DNA from: Actinomycetes bacterium
GTDB taxonomy: Bacteria; Actinomycetota; Acidimicrobiia; Acidimicrobiales; Acidimicrobilacustridaceae
Assembly (NCBI GenBank): GCA_029782145.1
Contig: JAKOVH010000011.1
Span: 29,834-93,833, forward strand
Length of the DNA: 64,000 nt
Direction: 5' to 3'
The notes under the pieces are model-generated. The model was not told where the DNA came from. It searched no databases and saw only the letters and a list, made by a program, of their open reading frames with translations. This document shows, in pieces, positions 1 through 11,424 of this stretch; position 1 is the first letter of the stretch; each line of letters begins with the position of its first letter. The translations under genes were made by a program, and so were the position numbers.

Positions 1-1
1 G

Positions 2-479
<478 letters not shown>

Positions 480-512
480 TCCGCCGGTCCCCCTCGAACC
501 AAGGAGCCCTTC

Positions 513-1097
513 GTGGCGTCTGTGCCCACGATCCTCGGTGTCGTGAACCTGCTCGCCGCTGAGTCCACAGCGGACGGAGCAGTCGCAACCGCGGAGAAGG
601 TCAACAACCCGATCCTGCCGACCTCCCACGAGTTCTTCTGGGCGGCGGTCATGTTCGTGCTGCTGTGGATCCTCATGAAGTACCTGCTGCTGCCCCCGAT
701 CCGGTCGATCATGGCCGAGCGGGAGCAGAAGCGCCTCGACGATCTCGCCGCCGCCGGGCACGCCGCCGAGCAGATGGACGAGGCGCAGCAGCGCTACGAG
801 GAGAGCCTGGCCGGAGCCCGCTCCGAGGCCATCGCCAAGGTCGAGGCGGCCCGGGCCGAAGCCGACGCCTACCGCCGTGAGGTGATGGCCGCGGCCGAGT
901 CCGACGCCGCCGCCACCAAGGCCGAGAGCGCCGCCGCGGTGGCTGCCGCCCGGACCCAGGCCATGGCGTCGCTGCGCGGCGGCATCACCGACATCGCGCT
1001 CGGTGCGGCCGAGGCCGTGGTGGAGCGACCGGTCGACCGCACCCGCCAGGGCCAGGTCGTCGAGGACTACGTCAACCGTGCCGAGTCGAGCAACTGA
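513..1097 (+). CDS. atpF: ATP synthase F0 subunit b (first of two)
   Basis: A 194-residue peripheral-stalk subunit. After a polar N-terminal stretch comes one transmembrane helix (about residues 40-62, FFWAAVMFVLLWILMKYLLL), then a long charged Ala/Glu/Arg-rich helix that would form the right-handed coiled coil. The start is GTG with AAGGAG about 8 bases upstream. A second b-type gene follows directly, so the stalk is probably a b/b' heterodimer. In mycobacteria the second copy is fused to delta; here it is not. Confidence 0.93.
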   Translation: MASVPTILGVVNLLAAESTADGAVATAEKVNNPILPTSHEFFWAAVMFVLLWILMKYLLLPPIRSIMAEREQKRLDDLAAAGHAAEQMDEAQQRYEESLAGARSEAIAKVEAARAEADAYRREVMAAAESDAAATKAESAAAVAAARTQAMASLRGGITDIALGAAEAVVERPVDRTRQGQVVEDYVNRAESSN

Positions 1098-1130
1098 CGC
1101 CGGCGCGGAGCTACCAGGAGACATCAGCCG

Positions 1131-1673
1131 ATGCTGAACACCATCGTCCTCGCCGCCGGGGGCGCTCACGAGCCCAACGGCGCCCTCTTCTCGAGCGACG
1201 TCAACGAGATCATCTGGGGCACCGTCGCCTTCTTGATCGTGCTCGCCCTGTTGATCTGGAAGGGCCTGCCGGCCGCCAAGGGCATGGCCCAGGCCCGGCG
1301 TGACCGCCTCGTCGGCGAGCTCGACGCCGCCGCCGCCGAGCGCGAGGCGGCCGAGACGGCGCTCGGCGAGCTGCAGCAGCGGATCGCCAACGCCGACGAG
1401 GAGTGCGCTCGCATCAGGTCCGAGGCCGACGGCACCGCGGCCGAGCTCAAGGCGCAGCTGATCGCCAAGGCCGACGCCGACGCCGCCGAGACCCGCCAGC
1501 GGGCGCTGGCCGACGCCGCCAGCGCCTCGGCCCAGGTGAGCCAGGGCCTCGAGGAGGAGCTCGGCCGCCTGGCCGTCGGCGCCGCCGAAGCGGTCGTGCG
1601 CGACACCCTCGACGCCGACACCCACGCCGCCCTCGTCGACAGCTACATCACCCGAGTGGGGTCGGGCTCATGA
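1131..1673 (+). CDS. ATP synthase F0 subunit b' (second b-type subunit)
   Basis: A 180-residue protein with one transmembrane helix near residues 27-46 (WGTVAFLIVLALLIWKGL) followed by an Ala/Glu-rich coiled-coil region, the same architecture as atpF. The two b proteins differ clearly in sequence, as in b/b' pairs. The ATG has AGGAG 10 bases upstream. Its TGA overlaps the ATG of atpH by four bases (ATGA), suggesting translational coupling. It corresponds by position to the b part of the mycobacterial b-delta fusion, but is a separate gene here. Confidence 0.88.
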   Translation: MLNTIVLAAGGAHEPNGALFSSDVNEIIWGTVAFLIVLALLIWKGLPAAKGMAQARRDRLVGELDAAAAEREAAETALGELQQRIANADEECARIRSEADGTAAELKAQLIAKADADAAETRQRALADAASASAQVSQGLEEELGRLAVGAAEAVVRDTLDADTHAALVDSYITRVGSGS

Positions 1674-2194
1674 GCGACCGCAGCGACCTCTACGCCGAGG
1701 CCATGTACCGCCTCCTCGCCGCCGAGGGCGGCGCCAGCGAGGCCCAGGACGAGATGTTCCGCATCGCCCGGGTGCTCGAGGGCAGCGACGAGCTGCGCGA
1801 CGCCCTGCAGGACCCGCACGTCCCGGTCGAGCGCCGGCTCCAGATCATCGAGGACCTCCTCGGCGGCAAGGCGTCCCGCCTCACCATCTCGCTGCTCTCG
1901 CTGGTCGTGGTCAACGGCCGGGTGCGCGAGCTCACCCCGATGGTCGACCGGCTCCTCGAGCTCTGCGCGGCCAGCGGCGAGAAGGTCGTCGCCGAGGTGC
2001 AGTCCGCGGTCGAGCTCACCGACGACCAGAAGCGCCGTCTCGCCGAGGCGCTCAAGCAGAGCACCGGCAAGGACGTCGAGGTGGTCGTGGTCGTCGATCC
2101 CTCGGTCATCGGCGGCCTCGTCACCCGCATCGGCGACACCGTCATCGACGGGTCCGTGCGCCACCGCCTGTCCCAGCTCCGTGAGACGTTCTGA
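1670..2194 (+). CDS. atpH: ATP synthase F1 subunit delta
   Basis: A 174-residue OSCP/delta subunit that links the peripheral stalk to the top of the alpha3beta3 head. It has the usual N-terminal helical bundle ([14 protein letters not shown]; later EDLLGG) and the C-terminal part with the conserved pattern [20 protein letters not shown] close to the end. The open frame extends far upstream inside atpF', but the ATG overlapping the atpF' stop gives the correct family length. atpA follows after 17 bases. Confidence 0.93.
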   Translation: MSDRSDLYAEAMYRLLAAEGGASEAQDEMFRIARVLEGSDELRDALQDPHVPVERRLQIIEDLLGGKASRLTISLLSLVVVNGRVRELTPMVDRLLELCAASGEKVVAEVQSAVELTDDQKRRLAEALKQSTGKDVEVVVVVDPSVIGGLVTRIGDTVIDGSVRHRLSQLRETF

Positions 2195-2211
2195 ACCCCG
2201 AGGAACCCGCA

Positions 2212-3762
<1,551 letters not shown>

Positions 3763-3764
3763 CG

Positions 3765-6209
<2,445 letters not shown>

Positions 6210-6210
<1 letters not shown>

Positions 6211-6614
6211 TGCCGCTCGTCGTCGAGGTCGTCTCGCCGGAGCGCACGCTCTTCTCGGGCGAGGCCGACATGGTCCGGGCCCGCACCGTGGGCGGGGGTG
6301 ACATCGCCTTCCTCCCCGGCCACGCCCCGTTCATCGGCGCGCTGGCCACGTGGACCGTCGAGATCACCCTCACCAACGGCAGCCGGGAGCTGGCCGCCGT
6401 GCACGGCGGGTTCGTCGAGGTCAGCAACGACCACGTCAAGATCCTCTCCGACCTGGCCGAGCTGGCCTCGCAGATCGACACCGAGCGGGCCCGGCGGGCC
6501 CAGGAGCGGGCCCAGGCCGCGGTGCAGCGCGGCGACGAGGCCGAAGCCGAGGGCGCCCTGGCCCGGGCCAACGCCCGCCTGGCCGCCACCGGGCTCACCG
6601 TCGGGCTGCACTAG
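6210..6614 (+). CDS. atpC: ATP synthase F1 subunit epsilon
   Basis: A 134-residue protein with the N-terminal beta-sandwich (VEVVSPERTLFSGEADMV; GDIAFLPGHAPFIGAL) and a C-terminal Ala/Arg/Glu-rich helical hairpin from about residue 90. Epsilon couples rotor and c-ring and can inhibit ATP hydrolysis through that helical part, which is present here. It is the last gene of the atp operon; a perfect-stem hairpin lies 35 bases downstream. Confidence 0.95.
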
Positions 6615-6649
6615 CCCGGCGCCATCCCGCTCGACGGCGGACGGATCTC

Positions 6650-6676
6650 CGGAGGGGCGCCCCGTGCGCCCCTCCG
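6650..6676 (+). terminator. Probable terminator of the atp operon
   Basis: A perfect 11-base-pair stem (6650-6660 CGGAGGGGCGC with 6666-6676) around a 5-base loop, 35 bases after the atpC stop. There is no T-run, as is usual for intrinsic terminators in high-GC actinobacteria. It precedes an independent promoter-like box for the next gene. Confidence 0.7.
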
Positions 6677-6701
6677 CCGCGTACCGGGCCGGGCGCGCTG
6701 C

Positions 6702-6707
6702 TACCGT
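6702..6707 (+). promoter_or_regulatory. -10-like box TACCGT before a leaderless gene
   Basis: TACCGT ends 6 bases before the ATG at 6714, so transcription would begin at or next to the start codon. There is no Shine-Dalgarno sequence between box and start. Confidence 0.45.
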
Positions 6708-6713
6708 CCGGCC

Positions 6714-7736
6714 ATGCGGGGGACGCGCCTGCGGGGCCCGATCCTCCTCGGCGTCGCCGTGGCGGCGTCGCTGGGAGGGTGCGGTTCGGCGAGCCCGAGC
6801 GACGCCGCGTCGTCGGCCACCGACGGCGTCGCGGTGGGCTCGCCAGGGCCGGTCACGCTCGCCGGCGCCGACCCGGACTGCGGGGAGCCCATGGCGCCCA
6901 CGGCCCACGCCCAGATCTACTCGAGCGGCGAGGAGCTGCCGCCCACGTCGGGCACCGACGTGTTCCGGTCCGGATGGGCGCGGACCCGGCTCGACCTGCA
7001 GGTCGACACCGACGGCGACGGCGTGCGCGACGAGCAGCTGCCCCGCGACGTCGGCACCGACCCCGTCGCCCTCCGGCGCGGCGACGGCGTGGTCACGTTC
7101 GTGACGTCCCGGCCCCATTCGGAGGCCGGCTCGCTCCTCGGCCTCGGCGACCTCGACGGCGACGGCCGCGACGAGATCGCCGTCACGGTCGAGGACGTCT
7201 CCGCCGGCTACGGGGGGCTGGTCGAGACCCGGATCGTTCCCGGGTCCACGCCCGCGGGGGAGGTCGACGTGTCGAGCGTCGGCACGCCGGTGCCCGGGTC
7301 GTTGCTGGCCACCGCCGGTCAGGTCGACGGCCTCGCCGTCGACGAGCTGCTGCTCACGACGTTCGGTCCCTCGCTCGAGGCCGGTGCCCCGACCGCGGTG
7401 GTCACGCGCTCGGCGCTGGCGGCGGCCGTCGGCGGCGGAGCGGTCGCACCGGAGCTGCGGCTCCCCGGGTCGTTCCTCGGCTGGGTGGACCACCACGGCA
7501 CCAGGCTGCTCGTCACCGGTGAGCGGCTCACCGGCGGTGCCGGCGTGGTCGTCCGCGTCGGCGGCGACGGCACCTGCCGGGCCTTCACGACCGTGCCCGA
7601 ACCGCTGTTCGCGTCCAGTGCAGTCGGCAGGCCGCAGCTGCTGGTGAGCTCGTCGGGGGTCGACGTGGTCCTGCTGCAGAACGACCGCAGCGGCAGCGAC
7701 GGCTACCTGTGGCGCGTCCCCGGGTGGGACCTCTGA
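6714..7736 (+). CDS. Secreted lipoprotein with FG-GAP-like repeats
   Basis: A 340-residue exported protein. The N-terminus has a short basic head, a hydrophobic core (ILLGVAVAASLGG) and a lipobox-like GGC, so it is probably a lipoprotein anchored outside the cytoplasmic membrane. Asp/Gly-rich segments VDTDGDGVRDE and LGDLDGDGRDEIAV look like calcium-binding FG-GAP/VCBS-type blades. No catalytic motif is visible and I cannot assign a role. It is preceded by a TACCGT box giving a probable leaderless mRNA. Its neighbour at 7793 is a similar exported beta-rich protein. Confidence 0.75.
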   Translation: MRGTRLRGPILLGVAVAASLGGCGSASPSDAASSATDGVAVGSPGPVTLAGADPDCGEPMAPTAHAQIYSSGEELPPTSGTDVFRSGWARTRLDLQVDTDGDGVRDEQLPRDVGTDPVALRRGDGVVTFVTSRPHSEAGSLLGLGDLDGDGRDEIAVTVEDVSAGYGGLVETRIVPGSTPAGEVDVSSVGTPVPGSLLATAGQVDGLAVDELLLTTFGPSLEAGAPTAVVTRSALAAAVGGGAVAPELRLPGSFLGWVDHHGTRLLVTGERLTGGAGVVVRVGGDGTCRAFTTVPEPLFASSAVGRPQLLVSSSGVDVVLLQNDRSGSDGYLWRVPGWDL

Positions 7737-7792
7737 CGCGGCTCCCTCGGCGGGTGGCCCGCATGTCGGTCGTGGCGCGCCAGCCTGGTGCG

Positions 7793-8503
7793 ATGGTCGA
7801 CGATCCCGGGCGACGCGGGCGATGCGGGCGACGGTGGCGGAGCCATCTCCCCGCGCTGGTGGTGGGCCTGCTCCTCGCCGGCGTCACGCCGGGCTGTGCA
7901 GGAGGCGACGGCGGGCGGGTGCGCGATGCCGCGCCCACCACCACCGTCGACCCGCTGAGCGAGCCGGCCATCGACGGCTGCGGCCACGACCTGAGCGCCC
8001 TGCGCAGCACGGTGTGGGCCGTCGACGCCCGCACCGGGGCCGTGCGCTGGACCGCCTCGATCCCCGTCGACGCCTCATACGTGGTCGACGACCCGAGCGG
8101 GTGGGTGCGGGTGCCGCTGCTGGCCCGGTCGGTCGACGCCTTCATCGACCCCGCCGACGGCACGCTGGCGGGCTACCTGCCCGCCGGCGCCCACGAGGTG
8201 CTGGTCGACGTGAACGGTGTCGCCACCGGAGTGCCGGGCATGGTGGTGGTCGACGGTGTGCAACGCCCGACGGTGGTCCGGATCGGTGATCTCGACGTGG
8301 CGGTGCGGGGGGCCTCCGGCGCGCTGGCGGCCGACGAGCCGGTGGCCGGGTCGCGCCGGCTGGTCGGCACCGACCCGGCCACGGGCGCCGAACGCTGGAG
8401 CGTGGCCGTGGCCGGCGAGGTCGGCGGGGTGGGCCGCCCGCTGGCCTACGGCGACCTGGTCGTGGTGGTGGCCCAGGACCAGGACGTGCCGGTCTGCCCC
8501 TGA
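7793..8503 (+). CDS. Secreted protein, partial PQQ-like beta-propeller
   Basis: About 236 residues from the ATG at 7793. That start gives a lipoprotein-type signal (basic head, LPALVVGLLLAGV, then PGC). In-frame ATGs at 7763 and 7709 give longer heads, and the latter overlaps the previous gene. The mature part contains VWAVDARTGAVRWTASI and TDPATGAERWSVAV, the pattern of PQQ-like/WD40-like propeller strands. Only two clear blades are present, fewer than a closed propeller needs. Function unknown; possibly a cell-surface or envelope protein paired with the preceding gene. Confidence 0.65.
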   Translation: MVDDPGRRGRCGRRWRSHLPALVVGLLLAGVTPGCAGGDGGRVRDAAPTTTVDPLSEPAIDGCGHDLSALRSTVWAVDARTGAVRWTASIPVDASYVVDDPSGWVRVPLLARSVDAFIDPADGTLAGYLPAGAHEVLVDVNGVATGVPGMVVVDGVQRPTVVRIGDLDVAVRGASGALAADEPVAGSRRLVGTDPATGAERWSVAVAGEVGGVGRPLAYGDLVVVVAQDQDVPVCP

Positions 8504-8514
8504 CGCCGCGCCGG

Positions 8515-8847
8515 TCAGCCGTCGGCGAGGTGGCGGCGGAGGAGGGCCAGGCGCCGGTCCCACGCCGCGCCGACCCGGTCGAGCCATGCCGCGGCCGGAT
8601 CGAGGGAGCCCGGCACGACCTGGTAGCGGGCTTCTCGCCCGATCCGCTCCACCTGCACCAGGCCGGCCTGCTCGAGCACGGCGAGGTGCTTGCTCACGGC
8701 CTGGCGCGTGATCCCGGTGGGCCCGGCCAGCTCGGTGGCAGTGAGGGGTCCTCCTTCGGCGACGGCCTGCAGGACGGCGCGGCGGGTGGGGTCACCGAGC
8801 GCGCCGAGCACCTCGCCGGCGTCGGGCCGGTGCTGGGCCGGCTTCAC
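8515..8847 (-). CDS. ArsR-family winged-helix repressor
   Basis: A 110-residue regulator starting at a GTG that overlaps the TGA of the upstream SRPBCC gene by four bases (GTGA). The sequence LGDPTRRAVLQAVAEGGPL then ATELAGPTGITRQAVSKHLA is a classic ArsR winged helix-turn-helix, followed by the wing LEQAGLVQVERIGREARYQV. There are no obvious metal-binding cysteines, so it is not a typical metal sensor. ArsR genes coupled to SRPBCC genes are common in actinobacteria and normally autoregulate. The matching operators lie at 9354-9371 and 9400-9417. Confidence 0.9.
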   Translation of the reverse strand: MKPAQHRPDAGEVLGALGDPTRRAVLQAVAEGGPLTATELAGPTGITRQAVSKHLAVLEQAGLVQVERIGREARYQVVPGSLDPAAAWLDRVGAAWDRRLALLRRHLADG

Positions 8848-9350
8848 ACGCCGGCGAGGGCCCGCCCGCGCCACCACGGCGCGGGCGCTGGCGCCAGGAA
8901 GGTCGGTCGGGGCGCCACCAGCACGGGCAGCTCGGAGAGGTCGAGCAGGGCGCACTCGAGCACGGTGACGATGGTGCCGAACGGGCACGGCACCAGCTCG
9001 ATGGTGACCCGCGTGGCGGGCTCGTCGACCTCGGGGTCCTCGGGCCACCAGTCCAGGATCAGCCGTCGCTCGGGACGGACCTCGACCACCCGCGCCAGGC
9101 GAACCGGCTCGCCGTCCTCCTCGAAGCGGCCTTCGCCGCCCGGCGTGGCGTCGAGGCGGCTGCCCTCGCCCCACCAGGCCCCGAGCTCGTCGGGGTCGGT
9201 GAGGGCCCGCCACACCGCAGTGGGGTCGGCCTCCAGCACGATGCGCCGGTGCACGTCGTGCGCCGTGACGTCGTCGGAGGGCCCCGAGGCGGTGGGGGAG
9301 CCCTCGGGCGGGCGGAAGCCGGGTGGGGTCGAGCGTCGGCGATCGGCCAT
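8844..9350 (-). CDS. SRPBCC (AHSA1-like) domain protein
   Basis: A 168-residue START-like/AHSA1 domain protein: RRIVLEADPTAVWRALTDPD and ELGAWWGEGSRLDATPGG are the hallmark N-terminal strands, followed by ERRLILDWWPED and ATRVTIELVP. Such domains bind hydrophobic ligands; the ligand here is unknown. The ATG at 9350 is preceded on its own strand by TTGCCA-N17-TAGAGT with the -10 box 7 bases from the start, suggesting a leaderless mRNA. The open frame runs further upstream into the operator and clpP, which is unlikely to be coding. It is co-transcribed with the ArsR gene. Confidence 0.88.
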   Translation of the reverse strand: MADRRRSTPPGFRPPEGSPTASGPSDDVTAHDVHRRIVLEADPTAVWRALTDPDELGAWWGEGSRLDATPGGEGRFEEDGEPVRLARVVEVRPERRLILDWWPEDPEVDEPATRVTIELVPCPFGTIVTVLECALLDLSELPVLVAPRPTFLAPAPAPWWRGRALAGV

Positions 9351-9420
9351 GGACGCAACTCTACGGTTGCGGATCTGCGATGGCAACCGTAGGGTGTCAC
9401 GCAACCAACCAGTTGCGTGA
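9351..9420. promoter_or_regulatory. Divergent promoters with two ArsR-type operators
   Basis: Two copies of CGCAAC-N6-GTTGCG lie at 9354-9371 and 9400-9417; the second extends to 9-base arms (9397-9405 and 9412-9420). Rightward promoter: TTGCGG at 9367-9372, 17-base spacer, TAGGGT at 9390-9395, towards clpP. Leftward promoter: TTGCCA, 17-base spacer, TAGAGT (complement of 9358-9363), towards the SRPBCC gene. Operator 1 covers the leftward -10 box; operator 2 covers the expected clpP start site. A further inverted repeat (9361-9370 with 9383-9392) arises from the overlapping promoters. Confidence 0.75.
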
Positions 9421-9435
9421 ATGCCGGAGGTGCCC

Positions 9436-10056
9436 GTGCTCGTCCCCACCGTCCTCGAAGCGACGTCGCGCGGTGAGCGCGCCTACGACCTGTACAGCCG
9501 GCTCCTGCGGGAGCGGATCGTGTTCCTCGGCTCGGCCATCGACGACGCCGTGGCCAACCTGGTCGTCGGTCAGCTGCTGTTCCTCGAGGGCGAGGACCCG
9601 AGCAAGGAGATCAGCCTCTACGTGAACTCGCCAGGAGGTGACATGGTGGCGCTGTTCGGCATCCTCGACACCATGCGCTTCATCGGGGCACCGGTGTCGA
9701 CGATCTGCATCGGCCAGGCGGCATCGGCCGCCGCGGTGGTGCTGGCGGCGGGGGAGCCGGGCCGTCGCTTCGTCCTGCCCAACGCCCGGGTGCTCCTGCA
9801 CCAGCCCCACGGGGGCGCCCAGGGCCAGTCGACCGACATCGAGATCCAGGTGAGGGAGATGGTCGAGCTGCGGGACCGCATGATCGACGTCCTGCAGCAG
9901 GCGACCGGCCAAACCCGTGAGCGGCTGGTGCGCGACCTCGACCGCGACTACATCCTGCGGGGCGAGGAGGCGGTGGGCTACGGCGTGGTCGACGAGGTGC
10001 TCAGCCACCGCCGGCTGCGCCTGGCCGCCGGCGAGGCGCTGCGCCCCGACACCTGA
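9436..10056 (+). CDS. clpP: ClpP-family serine protease subunit (lone copy)
   Basis: The proteolytic chamber subunit, 206 residues from GTG 9436. This start has GGAGG five bases upstream and gives the usual beginning [20 protein letters not shown]; an ATG at 9421 in the same frame lacks a ribosome site. With this start the triad is Ser97 (GQAAS), His122 (LHQPHGG) and Asp171. The residues after Ser97 are AAA rather than the common MGA. No clpX or second clpP is adjacent, so this is an isolated paralogue rather than the usual clpP1P2X operon. Its promoter carries an ArsR-type operator. Confidence 0.9.
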   Translation: MLVPTVLEATSRGERAYDLYSRLLRERIVFLGSAIDDAVANLVVGQLLFLEGEDPSKEISLYVNSPGGDMVALFGILDTMRFIGAPVSTICIGQAASAAAVVLAAGEPGRRFVLPNARVLLHQPHGGAQGQSTDIEIQVREMVELRDRMIDVLQQATGQTRERLVRDLDRDYILRGEEAVGYGVVDEVLSHRRLRLAAGEALRPDT

Positions 10057-10135
10057 CGGGCCAGCGCGGCCCGGTCCGGGCCGAGCTGCGCCCGTGTCGC
10101 CCGGGCGGTCCACCGCTCCCGGCGGGGCCGGCCGT

Positions 10136-10178
10136 AGCCTCCCCCGGTCGAGCGGCCCGCCGATCGGGCCGGTCGCTC
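10136..10178 (+). promoter_or_regulatory. -10-like box and leader hairpin before the LysE/GAP gene
   Basis: TAGCCT at 10136-10141 is followed by a hairpin: GGCCCG at 10154-10159 pairs with CGGGCC at 10165-10170, and an outer GAGC pairs with GCTC (10150-10153 with 10175-10178). The ribosome site GGAGGAG starts four bases after the hairpin. It could tune translation; evidence is only structural. Confidence 0.35.
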
Positions 10179-10195
10179 TTCCGGAGGAGAGGCCG

Positions 10196-10846
10196 ATGAG
10201 CCCGAACGTCGTCGTCCTCGGACTGATCGTCGCCGTGTCGCCGCTGCCGGTCCTGGCCGAGGTGCTGTCGATGGCCGAGTCGGGCCGGGTGCGTCCGGCC
10301 GTGGCCCTCGCCCTCGGCTACGCGACGGCGCTCGGCGCCATCGCCGTGGCCGCGGTGGCCGTCGGCGACCGGGCCTCGGCGTCGGCGTCGGGTGCGAGCA
10401 CGGCCACCGCGCTGCTCGACGTGGTCGCCGGGCTGGCGCTCGTCGTGGTGGCCCACCGCACCCGACGGCGGGCGCAGCGCGATCCCGCGGCCGGCCTGCC
10501 GGGATGGATCTCCCGGGTGGGGTCGATGTCCGTCGTGCCGGCCTTCGCCCTCGGCGTGTTCCTGCCGCCGTACGTGGTGGCGGTCGCCGCCGGCAACGAG
10601 ATCGTCCGTCAGGGCCTGAGTGGCGACCTGGCGTGGGTGCAGGCCGCCATGTTCGTCGCGGTGGCCTGCCTAGGCGTGGTGACGCCGATCGTGGTGGTCG
10701 TGACGTCGCCGGCCGGCGCCGACGCGCGGCTGGCGTCGTGGCGGCGGTGGCTCGAGCGGCACTGGCAGGGCGTCGCCTCGGTGATCCTCGTCGTGGCCGG
10801 CGCCTACCTCGCGACCAAGGGCGTGGTGGAGCTGGTGCGCGACTGA
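10196..10846 (+). CDS. GAP/LysE-superfamily membrane protein
   Basis: A 216-residue integral membrane protein with about six transmembrane segments (for example NVVVLGLIVAVSPLPVLAEV, ALALGYATALGAIAVAAVAV, AMFVAVACLGVVTPIVVVV, ASVILVVAGAYLATKG). The layout resembles the GAP (sulfolipid-1-addressing, Sap-like) branch of the LysE exporter superfamily found in actinobacteria. A transport role is inferred from family only; the substrate is unknown. ATG at 10196 has GGAGGAG about 8 bases upstream. It converges on the HxlR gene. Confidence 0.75.
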   Translation: MSPNVVVLGLIVAVSPLPVLAEVLSMAESGRVRPAVALALGYATALGAIAVAAVAVGDRASASASGASTATALLDVVAGLALVVVAHRTRRRAQRDPAAGLPGWISRVGSMSVVPAFALGVFLPPYVVAVAAGNEIVRQGLSGDLAWVQAAMFVAVACLGVVTPIVVVVTSPAGADARLASWRRWLERHWQGVASVILVVAGAYLATKGVVELVRD

Positions 10847-10882
10847 TCCCTGAGCCGGCTCACGACGGTGGGCCGCTCGGCG

Positions 10883-11362
10883 TCAGCCGGCGCGCAGGGT
10901 GACGGAGCGGTCGTCGGCGCCCGGCCCGTAGACCATCTTGAGGTCGGGCTGCTCGAGCACCTCGTCGCAGTGGCTGCAGTGCAGGACGGCAGTGGTCGTG
11001 TGGCCGCACGTGCGGTGCACCATCTCCACCGGCGGCCCGGCCGGCGGCGCCTCCCACTTGTCGCCCCACCGCCGCATGGCGTCGAGGACCTCCCAGAGGT
11101 CGCGCCCCTTCTCGGTCAGGCGGTAGTCGTAGCGGGGAGGGTGCTCCTGGTAGGGCACCTTCTCCATGATCCCCTCGTCCACCAGCTTGGCCAGGCGCTC
11201 GTTGAGCACGTTGCGGGAGATGCCGAGGCGGCGTTGGAAGTCGTCGAAGCGCGACGCCCCGAGCAGCGCGTCGCGCACGATGAGGAGCGACCACCACTCG
11301 CCCACGACCTCCAGGGTCTGGGCCACCGAGCAGTTCATGTCGCTGAAGCTCGCCCGTTGCAT
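10883..11362 (-). CDS. HxlR-family regulator with C-terminal Cys/His ribbon
   Basis: A 159-residue protein. Residues 10-105 form the HxlR winged helix (CSVAQTLEVVGEWWSLLIVR, RFDDFQRRLGISRNVLNERL, RYDYRLTEKGRDLW). The C-terminal tail carries RTCGHTTTAVLHCSHCDEVL, with three cysteines and two histidines spaced like a small zinc ribbon, found in a subset of actinobacterial HxlR proteins. On its strand a TATCGT box (complement of 11369-11374) ends six bases before the ATG. It lies between, and could control, the membrane protein gene and the thiolase, but no target is shown. Confidence 0.88.
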   Translation of the reverse strand: MQRASFSDMNCSVAQTLEVVGEWWSLLIVRDALLGASRFDDFQRRLGISRNVLNERLAKLVDEGIMEKVPYQEHPPRYDYRLTEKGRDLWEVLDAMRRWGDKWEAPPAGPPVEMVHRTCGHTTTAVLHCSHCDEVLEQPDLKMVYGPGADDRSVTLRAG

Positions 11363-11424
11363 GGCTCAACGATACGTCCCGGCCATCCCCTCGCCGTCGG
11401 CCTCCGGCGGGCTCAGGGGTGGGC

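Noticed and set aside
10851..10862. 12-base palindrome TGAGCCGGCTCA, also at 15524-15535
   Set aside because: Found at two convergent junctions, but the sequence follows from common stop-codon contexts and has no loop for a terminator; too short to claim function.
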